A stretch of 21,443 nt of DNA from Rugosimonospora acidiphila. Lineage in GTDB: Bacteria; Actinomycetota; Actinomycetes; Mycobacteriales; Micromonosporaceae. The notes under the pieces are model-generated. The model was not told the DNA's origin. It made no database searches and was given only the letters and a program-made list of their open reading frames with translations. The position numbers were made by a program, and so were the translations under genes. Positions 7,014 to 13,296 of this stretch are shown here, in pieces. The first letter of the stretch is position 1, and each line of letters begins with the position of its first letter. The stretch lies in NCBI RefSeq assembly GCF_039543385.1, contig NZ_BAABJQ010000059.1, positions 1 through 21,443 of the forward strand, written 5' to 3'.

Positions 7014-7708
7014 GAGGCGAGGGTACGCGCGAGCAGCGCTTCGGCGATCACAAGGTCTACGGGCCGGGTGATCTTCATGGCCGCCTCGTCGCCGGGTACG
7101 CAGTGCACGGTGATCCCCAGCTTCTCCACCATGCCGGCGTCGTCGGTGTGCTCGTCCACCGCCGCCGCGTGCGCCGCCGCCAGCACCCGGCGGCGGAAAC
7201 CCTGCGGCGTCTGGACGGCCCGCAGCACGGACCGGTCGACCGTGCCGACCACGGCCCCGGAGGCGGACACCTCTTTGATCGTGTCGACCACCGGCAGCAC
7301 CGGGATCACCGCGTCATGGCCGCCCCGGACGGCCTCGGCCACCTCGACGATCAGGCTCGGCGGCGTGAGCGCGCGGGCCGCGTCGTGCACAAGGATGATC
7401 TCGAAATTCGCGGGTACCGCGGCCAGCGCGGCCGACACGGAGTGCTGGCGGGTCGCGCCGCCGGCCACCACGGTGGCCGTGGCCACCCCGGAGAGCAGTT
7501 CGCGGACCGCCTCGACCTCGCTGGGCGGCGCCGCGACCACGACGCAACCGACCCCGGCCGCGGCCACCCGCCGCACCGCGTGAACCAGGAGGGGCTCGCC
7601 CGACAGCAGTCGTAGCGCCTTGGGCCCGCCGGGGCCCAGCCGCACGCCAAGACCCGCCGCAGGCACAAGGACCGCGACGTCACCGCGCAGATCTGGGCGC
7701 GCGGTCAC
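7010..7708 (-). CDS. ispD: 2-C-methyl-D-erythritol 4-phosphate cytidylyltransferase
   Basis: A 232-residue IspD that joins CTP and methylerythritol 4-phosphate to make CDP-methylerythritol, the step two before IspF. It has the nucleotidyltransferase start LVPAAGLGVRLGPGGPKAL, a basic/CTP-binding loop GGATRQHSVSAAL, and HDAAR at the metal site. The C-terminal part contains TPQGFRR and DDAGMVE, both typical of the family. The GTG start is preceded by GAAGGA about 8 bases upstream. It lies 38 bases after carD and overlaps ispF by 4 bases. The order carD-ispD-ispF is shared with mycobacteria, so this operon is part of the conserved actinobacterial backbone. Confidence 0.95.
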   Translation of the reverse strand: MTARPDLRGDVAVLVPAAGLGVRLGPGGPKALRLLSGEPLLVHAVRRVAAAGVGCVVVAAPPSEVEAVRELLSGVATATVVAGGATRQHSVSAALAAVPANFEIILVHDAARALTPPSLIVEVAEAVRGGHDAVIPVLPVVDTIKEVSASGAVVGTVDRSVLRAVQTPQGFRRRVLAAAHAAAVDEHTDDAGMVEKLGITVHCVPGDEAAMKITRPVDLVIAEALLARTLAS

Positions 7709-7746
7709 GTCGCGGTCCTTCGCAGCTGAATTCGATCTCGGGCCGG

Positions 7747-8232
7747 TCAGGCCTCGGTGAGAACCTTGTCGAGGAGCATCTCGGCCTCGTCCTTGGTGCT
7801 CTTCTCGGCAAGTGCCACCTCGCCGACCAGAATGTCACGGGCCTTGGCGAGCATTCGCTTCTCGCCCGCGGAGAGCCCACGCTCCCGTTCCCGCCGCCAG
7901 AGATCACGCACGACCTCGGCCACCTTCAGCGGGTTACCGGACGCCAGTTTCTCCAAGTTTGCCTTGTAACGCCGAGACCAGTTGGTCGGTTCCTCGGTGT
8001 GCGGGGCCCGGAGGACGTCGAAGACCTTGGTGAGGCCCTCCTCGCCCACGACCTCACGAACACCCACGATCTCGGCATTCTCGGCTGGGACACGCACCGT
8101 CAGGTCACCCTGTGCAACCCTCAGGACGAGGTACTGCTTTTCCTCGCCCCTGATGACCCGAGTCTCGATTGCCTCGATGAGTGCGGCCCCGTGGTGGGGG
8201 TAAACAACGGTCTCGCCGACACTGAAAACCAT
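7747..8232 (-). CDS. carD: CarD-family RNA polymerase-binding transcription regulator
   Basis: A 161-residue CarD. The protein binds the RNA polymerase beta subunit through its N-terminal Tudor-like domain (MVFSVGETVVYPHHGAALIEAIE) and stabilises open complexes through the helical C-terminal DNA-binding domain (NWSRRYKANLEKLASGNPLKVAEVVRDLW). It is essential in mycobacteria and acts at rRNA and many other promoters. The whole sequence is strikingly family-like. The ATG at 8232 fits the family N-terminus and has AAGGGG ten bases upstream; an upstream in-frame ATG would add 14 residues unlike the family. It heads the carD-ispD-ispF operon and is divergent from a membrane protein gene. Confidence 0.96.
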   Translation of the reverse strand: MVFSVGETVVYPHHGAALIEAIETRVIRGEEKQYLVLRVAQGDLTVRVPAENAEIVGVREVVGEEGLTKVFDVLRAPHTEEPTNWSRRYKANLEKLASGNPLKVAEVVRDLWRRERERGLSAGEKRMLAKARDILVGEVALAEKSTKDEAEMLLDKVLTEA

Positions 8233-8420
8233 AGGTTCGAAACCCCTTTCGCTGTGTCCAGGGTAACACGGCATCGCCCGCCCGGCCCAGTCCGGGGGTG
8301 AGCATTAGCGCTGGTCAGGGTGGTTGTGAGACCGGTTTCTCCAGCTTGACACGGCCAGTCATCCATGCATCATCACGCAACGTAATCATGCTGTGACCAG
8401 CACGAACACTGATCCACCAC

Positions 8421-8432
8421 ATGTCCGGACAT
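8421..8432. promoter_or_regulatory. Perfect palindrome, candidate operator
   Basis: ATGTCCGGACAT is a perfect 12-bp palindrome, 107 bases before the start of the downstream membrane protein gene and 189 before carD. Its half-site TGTCC is the same core as in the homogentisate dioxygenase operator cluster, but in the opposite arrangement, so a shared regulator is only a possibility. Confidence 0.35.
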
Positions 8433-8526
8433 AGGAGAGAGTAAGTGCGGCGGTCCGCGGGTAGGAAAGTATGGCCCGCACTCTGGCGCGTCGCCGGTCG
8501 GATACGGGAAAGTTAACAGTAGGGCC

Positions 8527-8532
8527 GAGGAG
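8527..8532 (+). promoter_or_regulatory. Ribosome binding site fixing the start at 8540
   Basis: GAGGAG seven bases before the ATG at 8540. It is better placed than the sequence before the in-frame ATG at 8471. Confidence 0.65.
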
Positions 8533-8539
8533 ACTAGCC

Positions 8540-9277
8540 ATGGGCACCCTGCGCGGGGACAACGGCGGCGAACGACCGCACGATGGCAGCGGCGTGCCAG
8601 GTCTCCCCCCAGAATGGGGCGCTATCGTCATTCCGGACGATGCCGCCGAACTCGATCACGAGGCAGCCGCGCTGCGGCGCGAATGGCGCCGCACCGCCCG
8701 GCGCAGCCGGTGGCGCAAGCGTCTCCGACTGCCCCCCAAGCCCAAGAAGCTGAGTGGGGACACCTCACCCACGCTGGGCATTCCGTTGCTGATCATGACG
8801 GTCGCCATCATCGCGACGCTGACCAGCCTGTTCGCGCTCGCCTGGCCGAGCCGGTCGACCCACAACGGCACCGCCGGCGCGGCGCCCGCCTCAGGCAGCT
8901 CCGCCCTTCCCGACGTGACCCTGCTCGACGGGTCCAACAAGGCGGTCCAGCTGCGGGAAAACCTACCGGCGGTCATCCTGCTGGTCGACGGCTGCGACTG
9001 CGGCCGCCTGATCTCCGCGGCCTCCACCGCGGCTCCGGCCTCGGTGACGGTGCTGGCCGTCGGGCGCACCGCGCCGCCGCTGCCAAGCCCGCTGCTCGGC
9101 CACCGGATTCGAGCCGTCGCCGACCCGAACAGCGTGCTGCGGTCGAGATACGCGAGCTCCACGACGGTGGACGGCGTGGTTGCCGTACTGGTGGGTAGCA
9201 CCGGCAAGATCGATCGCACCATCCAGCCGGTCAGGACGGTCGCCGACTTCCGGACCTACCTGACCCACCTCGGCTGA
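8540..9277 (+). CDS. Single-pass membrane protein with thioredoxin-like ectodomain and CxC motif
   Basis: A 245-residue protein of unrecognised family. Residues 1-78 are cytoplasmic and very basic toward the membrane (REWRRTARRSRWRKRLRLPPKPKK). A single transmembrane helix spans about 79-103 (LGIPLLIMTVAIIATLTSLF), giving N-in/C-out topology. The ectodomain from about 125 reads like a degenerate AhpC/TlpA thioredoxin fold: LPDVTLLDGSNKAVQL, a hydrophobic strand AVILLVDG, then Cys152-Asp-Cys154 where CxxC would sit, and later DPNSVLRSRYA and VVAVLVGSTGKIDRTI like the cis-Pro and last strands. It is divergent from carD and convergent on the type III PKS. The fold assignment is an inference; an extracytoplasmic thiol-redox role is plausible but not shown. 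Confidence 0.7.
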   Translation: MGTLRGDNGGERPHDGSGVPGLPPEWGAIVIPDDAAELDHEAAALRREWRRTARRSRWRKRLRLPPKPKKLSGDTSPTLGIPLLIMTVAIIATLTSLFALAWPSRSTHNGTAGAAPASGSSALPDVTLLDGSNKAVQLRENLPAVILLVDGCDCGRLISAASTAAPASVTVLAVGRTAPPLPSPLLGHRIRAVADPNSVLRSRYASSTTVDGVVAVLVGSTGKIDRTIQPVRTVADFRTYLTHLG

Positions 9278-9318
9278 ACCGTCCGTACCAGAACTCGGCC
9301 CGGCGTTCGGACCGTTCC

Positions 9319-9343
9319 GGCCCCCAGGGCTCGCCTGGGGGCC
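9319..9343. terminator. Hairpin between convergent membrane protein and type III PKS genes
   Basis: A perfect 10-bp stem, GGCCCCCAGG (9319-9328) and CCTGGGGGCC (9334-9343), with a 5-base loop, lies midway in the 85-bp convergent gap. Likely a bidirectional terminator. Confidence 0.75.
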
Positions 9344-9362
9344 TGTCGGGGCGTGGCGCCGG

Positions 9363-10394
9363 TCAGGGGACGGCGCGCAGCAGGGTGGCGTAGAGCGTGA
9401 GGCCCGGCCCGAAGGCCATGGCCAGCACGTTTCGCGGCGCCGCCGCGCGCAGCGAGTCCACGATCATCAGCACCGTCGGGGACGAGCAGTTGCCGTGCTC
9501 AGCCAGTACCCGCCGGGACGGCGCCATCGCCTCCTCGCCCAGCCCCAGCCGCTTGCCGACCACGTCCAGGATGCGGGGTCCGCCCGGGTGCACCGCCCAG
9601 CCGTCCACGTCGTCCCGGTGCAGCCCCTGCCGGGCCAGCAGCCCGTCCACGAGCGGCTCGACGTGCAGATCCAGCACATCCGGCACCCGGGGGGACAGCC
9701 CCATGCGGAAGCCCAGATCGGTGACGTCCCAGGTCATGTGGTCGGCCGTGGCCGCGTCCGTCAGCGAGTCGACGGCCATCACCTCGTACCCGGGGCCGTC
9801 CGGCAGCACCACCACGGCGGCCGCCGCGTCGGAGAACAGCGAGTGCGCCACGATCTGATCCGCGTCCGCGCTGGGTGGCTGGGCGTGCAGGCTGGTCAAC
9901 TCCAGGCACAGCAGCACCGCCGGCCGGCCCCGGGAGCGCACGAAGTCGGTCACCACGCCCAGGCCGGGCAGCGCCGCGTAACAGCCCATGTGCCCGATGA
10001 ACAGCCGCTGCGTGTCCGGTGACATGCCGAGGTCCCGGGCGAGCAGGATGTCCAGCCCGGGGGTCACGTATCCGGTACACGAGCAGACCGCGAACAGCCC
10101 GATCTCGGAGGCCGCGAGGCCGGCGCCGTCCAGCGCGTCGGCCACCGCCGACTTACCCAGCGGTAGCGCCTCGGTCAGGTACCGCTGCATCCGCTTGGCC
10201 GTCGACCAGCCGGTCACGTCCTCGATCGCCGGGTTGATCACGCCGTGCCGGCGCTCGACGCCCGAGTTGCGGAACAGCCGGGCCGCCAGCGCCCGCTGGA
10301 CGCCCGAGTAATGGTGCGAGAAGAAGCCCGACCACAGCTCGTCCTGGGTCTGCACGGTCGGGTGCGCGATGCCCGCGCCGGCGATGACTACCAT
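9363..10394 (-). CDS. Type III polyketide synthase (alkylresorcinol/alkylpyrone-type)
   Basis: A 343-residue homodimeric ketosynthase of the chalcone/stilbene synthase superfamily. It would extend an acyl-CoA starter with malonyl units and cyclise the chain. The catalytic triad is complete: Cys138 in HMGCYAALPG, His269 in VHPGGPRILD, and Asn302 in EHGNCSSPTV. The fold-typical C-terminal FGPGLTLYATLL is present. Neighbouring UbiG-like methyltransferase, flavoprotein and UbiA prenyltransferase genes suggest a phenolic lipid core such as a 5-alkylresorcinol, as in the agq cluster of Actinoplanes missouriensis (from memory). The ATG overlaps the flavoprotein gene by 7 bases, so translation is coupled. 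Starter and ring type cannot be read from the sequence; naphthalene or dihydroxyphenylacetate synthases of the same fold remain possible. Confidence 0.9.
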   Translation of the reverse strand: MVVIAGAGIAHPTVQTQDELWSGFFSHHYSGVQRALAARLFRNSGVERRHGVINPAIEDVTGWSTAKRMQRYLTEALPLGKSAVADALDGAGLAASEIGLFAVCSCTGYVTPGLDILLARDLGMSPDTQRLFIGHMGCYAALPGLGVVTDFVRSRGRPAVLLCLELTSLHAQPPSADADQIVAHSLFSDAAAAVVVLPDGPGYEVMAVDSLTDAATADHMTWDVTDLGFRMGLSPRVPDVLDLHVEPLVDGLLARQGLHRDDVDGWAVHPGGPRILDVVGKRLGLGEEAMAPSRRVLAEHGNCSSPTVLMIVDSLRAAAPRNVLAMAFGPGLTLYATLLRAVP

Positions 10395-11554
10395 CTCGGC
10401 GCCGATCCGTCCGAGTCCGGGTCGCCGCCCAGCGCCGCGATGCCCAGCCAGTCGGCGCACACGTCCGACGTGGCCGGCTGCAGCGAGCCGCAGCGGGCGT
10501 CCCGGTACAGCCGCTCCAGCGGGTTGCCGCGCCGGGTCGCGGAGGTACCCGCCGCTTCCAGCATGGACGCGGCGACCTCGGCGGCGGTCGTACCGGCCAG
10601 CAGCTTGGCGCGCCACACCCAGCGGTTGGTGTCCTGGCCACCCGGGTCGCTGTCGACCATTCGGGCGGCCTGCTCGACGGCCAGCCTGGCCGCGGCCACG
10701 GCGGCGTCGGCGCGACCGAGCCGGGACCGTACCCACGGCAGCTCGGCCACCCCCCGGCCGCTCACATGCGCCACGCAGGCCTCGATAGCGGACTGGGCTA
10801 CGCCGACGTACACGGCGGCGTAGCTGGCCACCAGCCAGTGCGGCATGAGCTGGGCGAACCACAGCGCCAGCCCCTCCACCCCGCCGAGCAGGCTGGTCCG
10901 CGGGATCCGGACGTCCAGGTGCAGGTCGTGCGAGCAGGTCGCGCGCATGCCGAGCGAGTCCCAGGTCTCCTCGATCCGGATGCCGGGGCTGGTGGCCGGC
11001 ACCAGGAACTGGGACACCGTCTGCGGGTCGTCGGAGCTGCGGGCGGCGACCAGATACGCGTCCGCCTGCCCGGACCCGGAGACGAAGGACTTCGTCCCCT
11101 TGATCAGGTAGTCGTCGCCGTCCCGGACGTACTCCGTCGACAGCTTGGACAGCCGCGAACCGGCGCCGCGCTCACTCATCGCCACCGCGTAGAAGGCGCC
11201 CCGCGCCGCGGCCTTCAAGATCTCGTCCCGGGCCGCGAAGAACTCGTCCGGTACGCCCAGCGAGCGGGCCATCTCCTCGGGAATGCCGGCCAGCGCACCG
11301 GTGACGGAGGCGTGCATGTTGAACACCAGCGCGGTCGCGCCGTTGCCCCTGGCCAGCTCGAACGCGACGGACGCGTAGTCGGTGAAACCGGCGCCGAACC
11401 CACCGAGGTGCGCCGGAACCATGAGGCCGAAGAGTCCCTCGGCGCGCAGGTCGGCGAAGTCGTCGACCGGGAACGCACCGTCCCGGTCGTATCCCGCGGC
11501 CCGGCCGGCGAAGCGCGGCGCCAACCGCCGCGCCGCCGCCAACGGGTCACCCAT
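10388..11554 (-). CDS. Acyl-CoA dehydrogenase-fold flavoprotein lacking the catalytic Glu (possible ring hydroxylase)
   Basis: A 388-residue protein with the ACAD layout: an N-terminal helical domain (GLFGLMVPAHLGGFG), a beta domain with AVAMSERGAGSRL and GTKSFVSGSG, then LGMRATCSHDLHLDVRIP, and a C-terminal helical bundle. In the C-terminal motif RDARCGSLQPATSDV, Pro360 stands where medium-chain dehydrogenases have the base Glu of the YEGTS loop. It is therefore probably not an ordinary dehydrogenase. ACAD-fold proteins without this Glu include two-component flavin monooxygenases such as HsaA and DszC. In this operon, hydroxylation of an alkylresorcinol to a hydroquinone precursor would fit. 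The ATG has GGGGGT upstream and overlaps the methyltransferase stop by 8 bases. No flavin reductase is seen nearby. Confidence 0.8.
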   Translation of the reverse strand: MGDPLAAARRLAPRFAGRAAGYDRDGAFPVDDFADLRAEGLFGLMVPAHLGGFGAGFTDYASVAFELARGNGATALVFNMHASVTGALAGIPEEMARSLGVPDEFFAARDEILKAAARGAFYAVAMSERGAGSRLSKLSTEYVRDGDDYLIKGTKSFVSGSGQADAYLVAARSSDDPQTVSQFLVPATSPGIRIEETWDSLGMRATCSHDLHLDVRIPRTSLLGGVEGLALWFAQLMPHWLVASYAAVYVGVAQSAIEACVAHVSGRGVAELPWVRSRLGRADAAVAAARLAVEQAARMVDSDPGGQDTNRWVWRAKLLAGTTAAEVAASMLEAAGTSATRRGNPLERLYRDARCGSLQPATSDVCADWLGIAALGGDPDSDGSAPRW

Positions 11555-12242
11555 TCTTGACCCCCCGCCCCTGGTAGAGCACTGCCTTCGACCAGGTCGG
11601 CACCATGGTCACCTCTCCTCTACGGGTGGCCAGCCGGCGAACCAGCCCGCTCACGGATGGCCGGATGCCCCTGACCCCAAGCACTACCCCGTGCCGGGCG
11701 CACTCACTCCTCAGCACGCGCACGGCGACGAAGAGGTTCGGATCATGGATGCCGCGCGGGGCCGCGCCCGGGATGCGCTCCGCGATGGTGACCGCGATCA
11801 GCCGGGCCGCCAGGGTCGCGTTGAGGGTGTCCAGTACCAGCAGGCCGCCCGGCCGCAGCAGGCGGCACGCCTCGGCCACCGCGCCGCGCAGGTCGACCAC
11901 ATGTTCGAGCAGCTCACCGGCGCTGACCACGTCCGCACAGCCGTCCCCCAGGGGCACCGCGGTGGCATCGCCTCGCACCGGCCGCACGCCGTGCTCGCGG
12001 GCCTGCTCCAGGGCCGAGGTGACGAGATCCACTCCGATGTGCCGGTAACCCTTCCCGGCCACGTGCGGCGCCAGCAGCCCGGCACCGCAGCCGAGATCCA
12101 CCAGAATCGCGTCCGGCCTGGTGGCCGGTGGGATCAGCCGGGCCCGGGCGGCAGCGAGCCAGTGCAACATCGCGAAGGCGCCGTCGGGGCGCCACCACTC
12201 GCCCGCCAGGGCGTCGTACTGCGCCACGTCATTCCGCCGCAC
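11547..12242 (-). CDS. UbiG-like SAM-dependent O-methyltransferase
   Basis: A 231-residue class I methyltransferase. The N-terminus (QYDALAGEWWRPDGAFAMLHWL) closely resembles UbiG, the O-methyltransferase of ubiquinone synthesis. The SAM-binding motif I is at Asp49 (VDLGCGAGLLAP), followed by GVDLV, the acidic end of the second strand, and SAGELLEHVVD and LLRPGGLLVLDTLN as later motifs. UbiG resemblance together with a type III PKS and a UbiA gene suggests methylation of a phenolic or hydroquinone hydroxyl. It is first of three overlapping genes. The start is GTG with little ribosome site; CAGGCT seven bases upstream could be the -10 of a leaderless or near-leaderless transcript. Ubiquinone synthesis itself is unlikely because actinobacteria use menaquinone. 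Confidence 0.88.
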   Translation of the reverse strand: MRRNDVAQYDALAGEWWRPDGAFAMLHWLAAARARLIPPATRPDAILVDLGCGAGLLAPHVAGKGYRHIGVDLVTSALEQAREHGVRPVRGDATAVPLGDGCADVVSAGELLEHVVDLRGAVAEACRLLRPGGLLVLDTLNATLAARLIAVTIAERIPGAAPRGIHDPNLFVAVRVLRSECARHGVVLGVRGIRPSVSGLVRRLATRRGEVTMVPTWSKAVLYQGRGVKNG

Positions 12243-12411
12243 CCTGGTTAGCCTGACATGAAACGGCGAGATCCGACAGTGTTCACGCCGTGGGCGGCCT
12301 CACCCGGGTACGACACCGAACGCGTCGGGTGCCCGCCCGCGCCACCATCGGGCTCGGCCGCGCCCCGGTTGGCGAGGCGTCGGCCTGCGGCGGATCGGAA
12401 AGGGGGCGAGT
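12243..12411. promoter_or_regulatory. Shared divergent promoter region of the methyltransferase/PKS operon and the prenyltransferase
   Basis: This 169-bp gap separates the two diverging transcripts of the phenolic-lipid locus, so one regulator bound here could control both. On the minus side CAGGCT ends seven bases before the GTG. On the plus side GGAAAGGGGGCG is the ribosome site for the GTG at 12412. No clear palindrome was found. Confidence 0.5.
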
Positions 12412-13206
12412 GTGCGAGGCCTTGTGCGTGCCTGCCATCCGGAGCCCACCGCCGCCGTGACGATCGTCGCCGCGCTGCTGGCGATCGTGGTAGGGCGCTC
12501 GGCGGGCGCGGTGGCCGCGATCACCGTCGCGGTGCTGGCCAGCCAGCTCGCCGTCGGCTGGACCAACGACTGGCTGGACGCCGGGCGCGACGCCGAGACC
12601 GGGCGCCAGGACAAGCCGATCCCCCGGGGCGAGGTCTCCCGCCGTACCGTGGGCGTCGGCGCCGTGATCGCCGCCGTGGCGACGGTGCCGCTGGCCCTGC
12701 TCTCCGGCCCGGTACCGGGCGTGTACCTGATCGTGGGCATGATCTGCGGCCTGCTGTACGACTGGCCGCTGAAGTTCACCCCGGCCTCACCGGCGCCGTA
12801 CGTGGTCGCCTTCGGCGCGCTGGCCGCGTTCGTCGCGGGTACCCGGTTCTGGTGGCTGATCGTGGCCGCCGCGCTGCTCGGCGGCGGGGCGCACTTCGTC
12901 AACGTCCTGCCGGATCTGGAGGACGACCTCCGCTCCGGGGTACGCGGGCTGCCGCATCGCATCGGGCCCACCGCCTCGTGGGCGGCCGGCGGAACGCTGC
13001 TGGTGGCGGCCACCGCCGCGCTGGTCTTCGGGCCGGCCGGGGCGCCGTCCTGGCCGGGCCTGGCGGTGCTGGCCGCGGCCGTGGTGGTGCTGCCCACCGG
13101 CTGGTACCTGTCCCGCCGTCCCGGCTCCCGGGCGGCCTTCCGATCGGTTCTCGTGGTGGCGCTCGCGGACGTCATCCTGCTGCTCGTGTCAGGCACGACC
13201 GGCTGA
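12412..13206 (+). CDS. UbiA-family membrane prenyltransferase
   Basis: A 264-residue polytopic membrane protein that transfers a polyprenyl group to an aromatic acceptor. The first aspartate motif is N52-D53-x-x-D56-x-x-x-D60 (NDWLDAGRDAETG), followed by DKPIPRG. The second is at D168-D172 (LPDLEDDLRSG). Both bind Mg-prenyl diphosphate. Six to eight hydrophobic helices fill the rest. The protein is shorter than MenA. The GTG start has AGGGGG five bases upstream. It is divergent from the methyltransferase-flavoprotein-PKS operon, so prenylation of the type III PKS product is the natural reading; in Actinoplanes AgqD attaches a dihydrogeranyl group to a phenol hydroxyl (from memory). Alternatives are menaquinone or heme side-chain enzymes, but the location argues against those. 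Confidence 0.88.
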   Translation: MRGLVRACHPEPTAAVTIVAALLAIVVGRSAGAVAAITVAVLASQLAVGWTNDWLDAGRDAETGRQDKPIPRGEVSRRTVGVGAVIAAVATVPLALLSGPVPGVYLIVGMICGLLYDWPLKFTPASPAPYVVAFGALAAFVAGTRFWWLIVAAALLGGGAHFVNVLPDLEDDLRSGVRGLPHRIGPTASWAAGGTLLVAATAALVFGPAGAPSWPGLAVLAAAVVVLPTGWYLSRRPGSRAAFRSVLVVALADVILLLVSGTTG

Positions 13207-13284
13207 AGAGGCCGGGTGCCCGCCAGAGCCGGAATCATGGCCACTACGCTGTACCGCGTTGCACTTTTCCGCGTTGCCGTCTGC

Positions 13285-13290
13285 AGGAGG
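13285..13290 (+). promoter_or_regulatory. Ribosome binding site fixing the lipoprotein start
   Basis: A perfect AGGAGG six bases before the GTG at 13297 places the start so that a normal lipoprotein signal peptide results; the longer in-frame reading from 13216 would bury the signal. Confidence 0.8.
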
Positions 13291-13296
13291 AGCGTC

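Larger units (their letters stand above)
8233..8539. other. 307-bp divergent intergenic region between carD and a membrane protein gene
   Basis: No convincing gene is seen. On the carD side, TACCCT lies about 37 bases before the ATG and is a possible -10 without a clear -35. In the middle are an isolated TTGACA (8346-8351) with no good -10 at the right distance, and the 12-bp palindrome at 8421-8432. On the other side is a strong ribosome site at 8527. AT content is higher at 8360-8400 than in flanking genes, as expected for a promoter region. Confidence 0.6.

Noticed and set aside
8233..8274. Upstream ATG at 8274 for carD
   Set aside because: The family N-terminus is MVFSVGETVVYP, which begins at 8232 with a usable ribosome site.
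8346..8370. TTGACA at 8346 as a promoter for the gene at 8540
   Set aside because: No acceptable -10 lies 16-19 bases downstream.
8471..8539. Earlier ATG at 8471 for the thioredoxin-like membrane protein
   Set aside because: GAGGAG before 8540 is the better ribosome site. The longer form is not excluded because AGGAAA precedes 8471.
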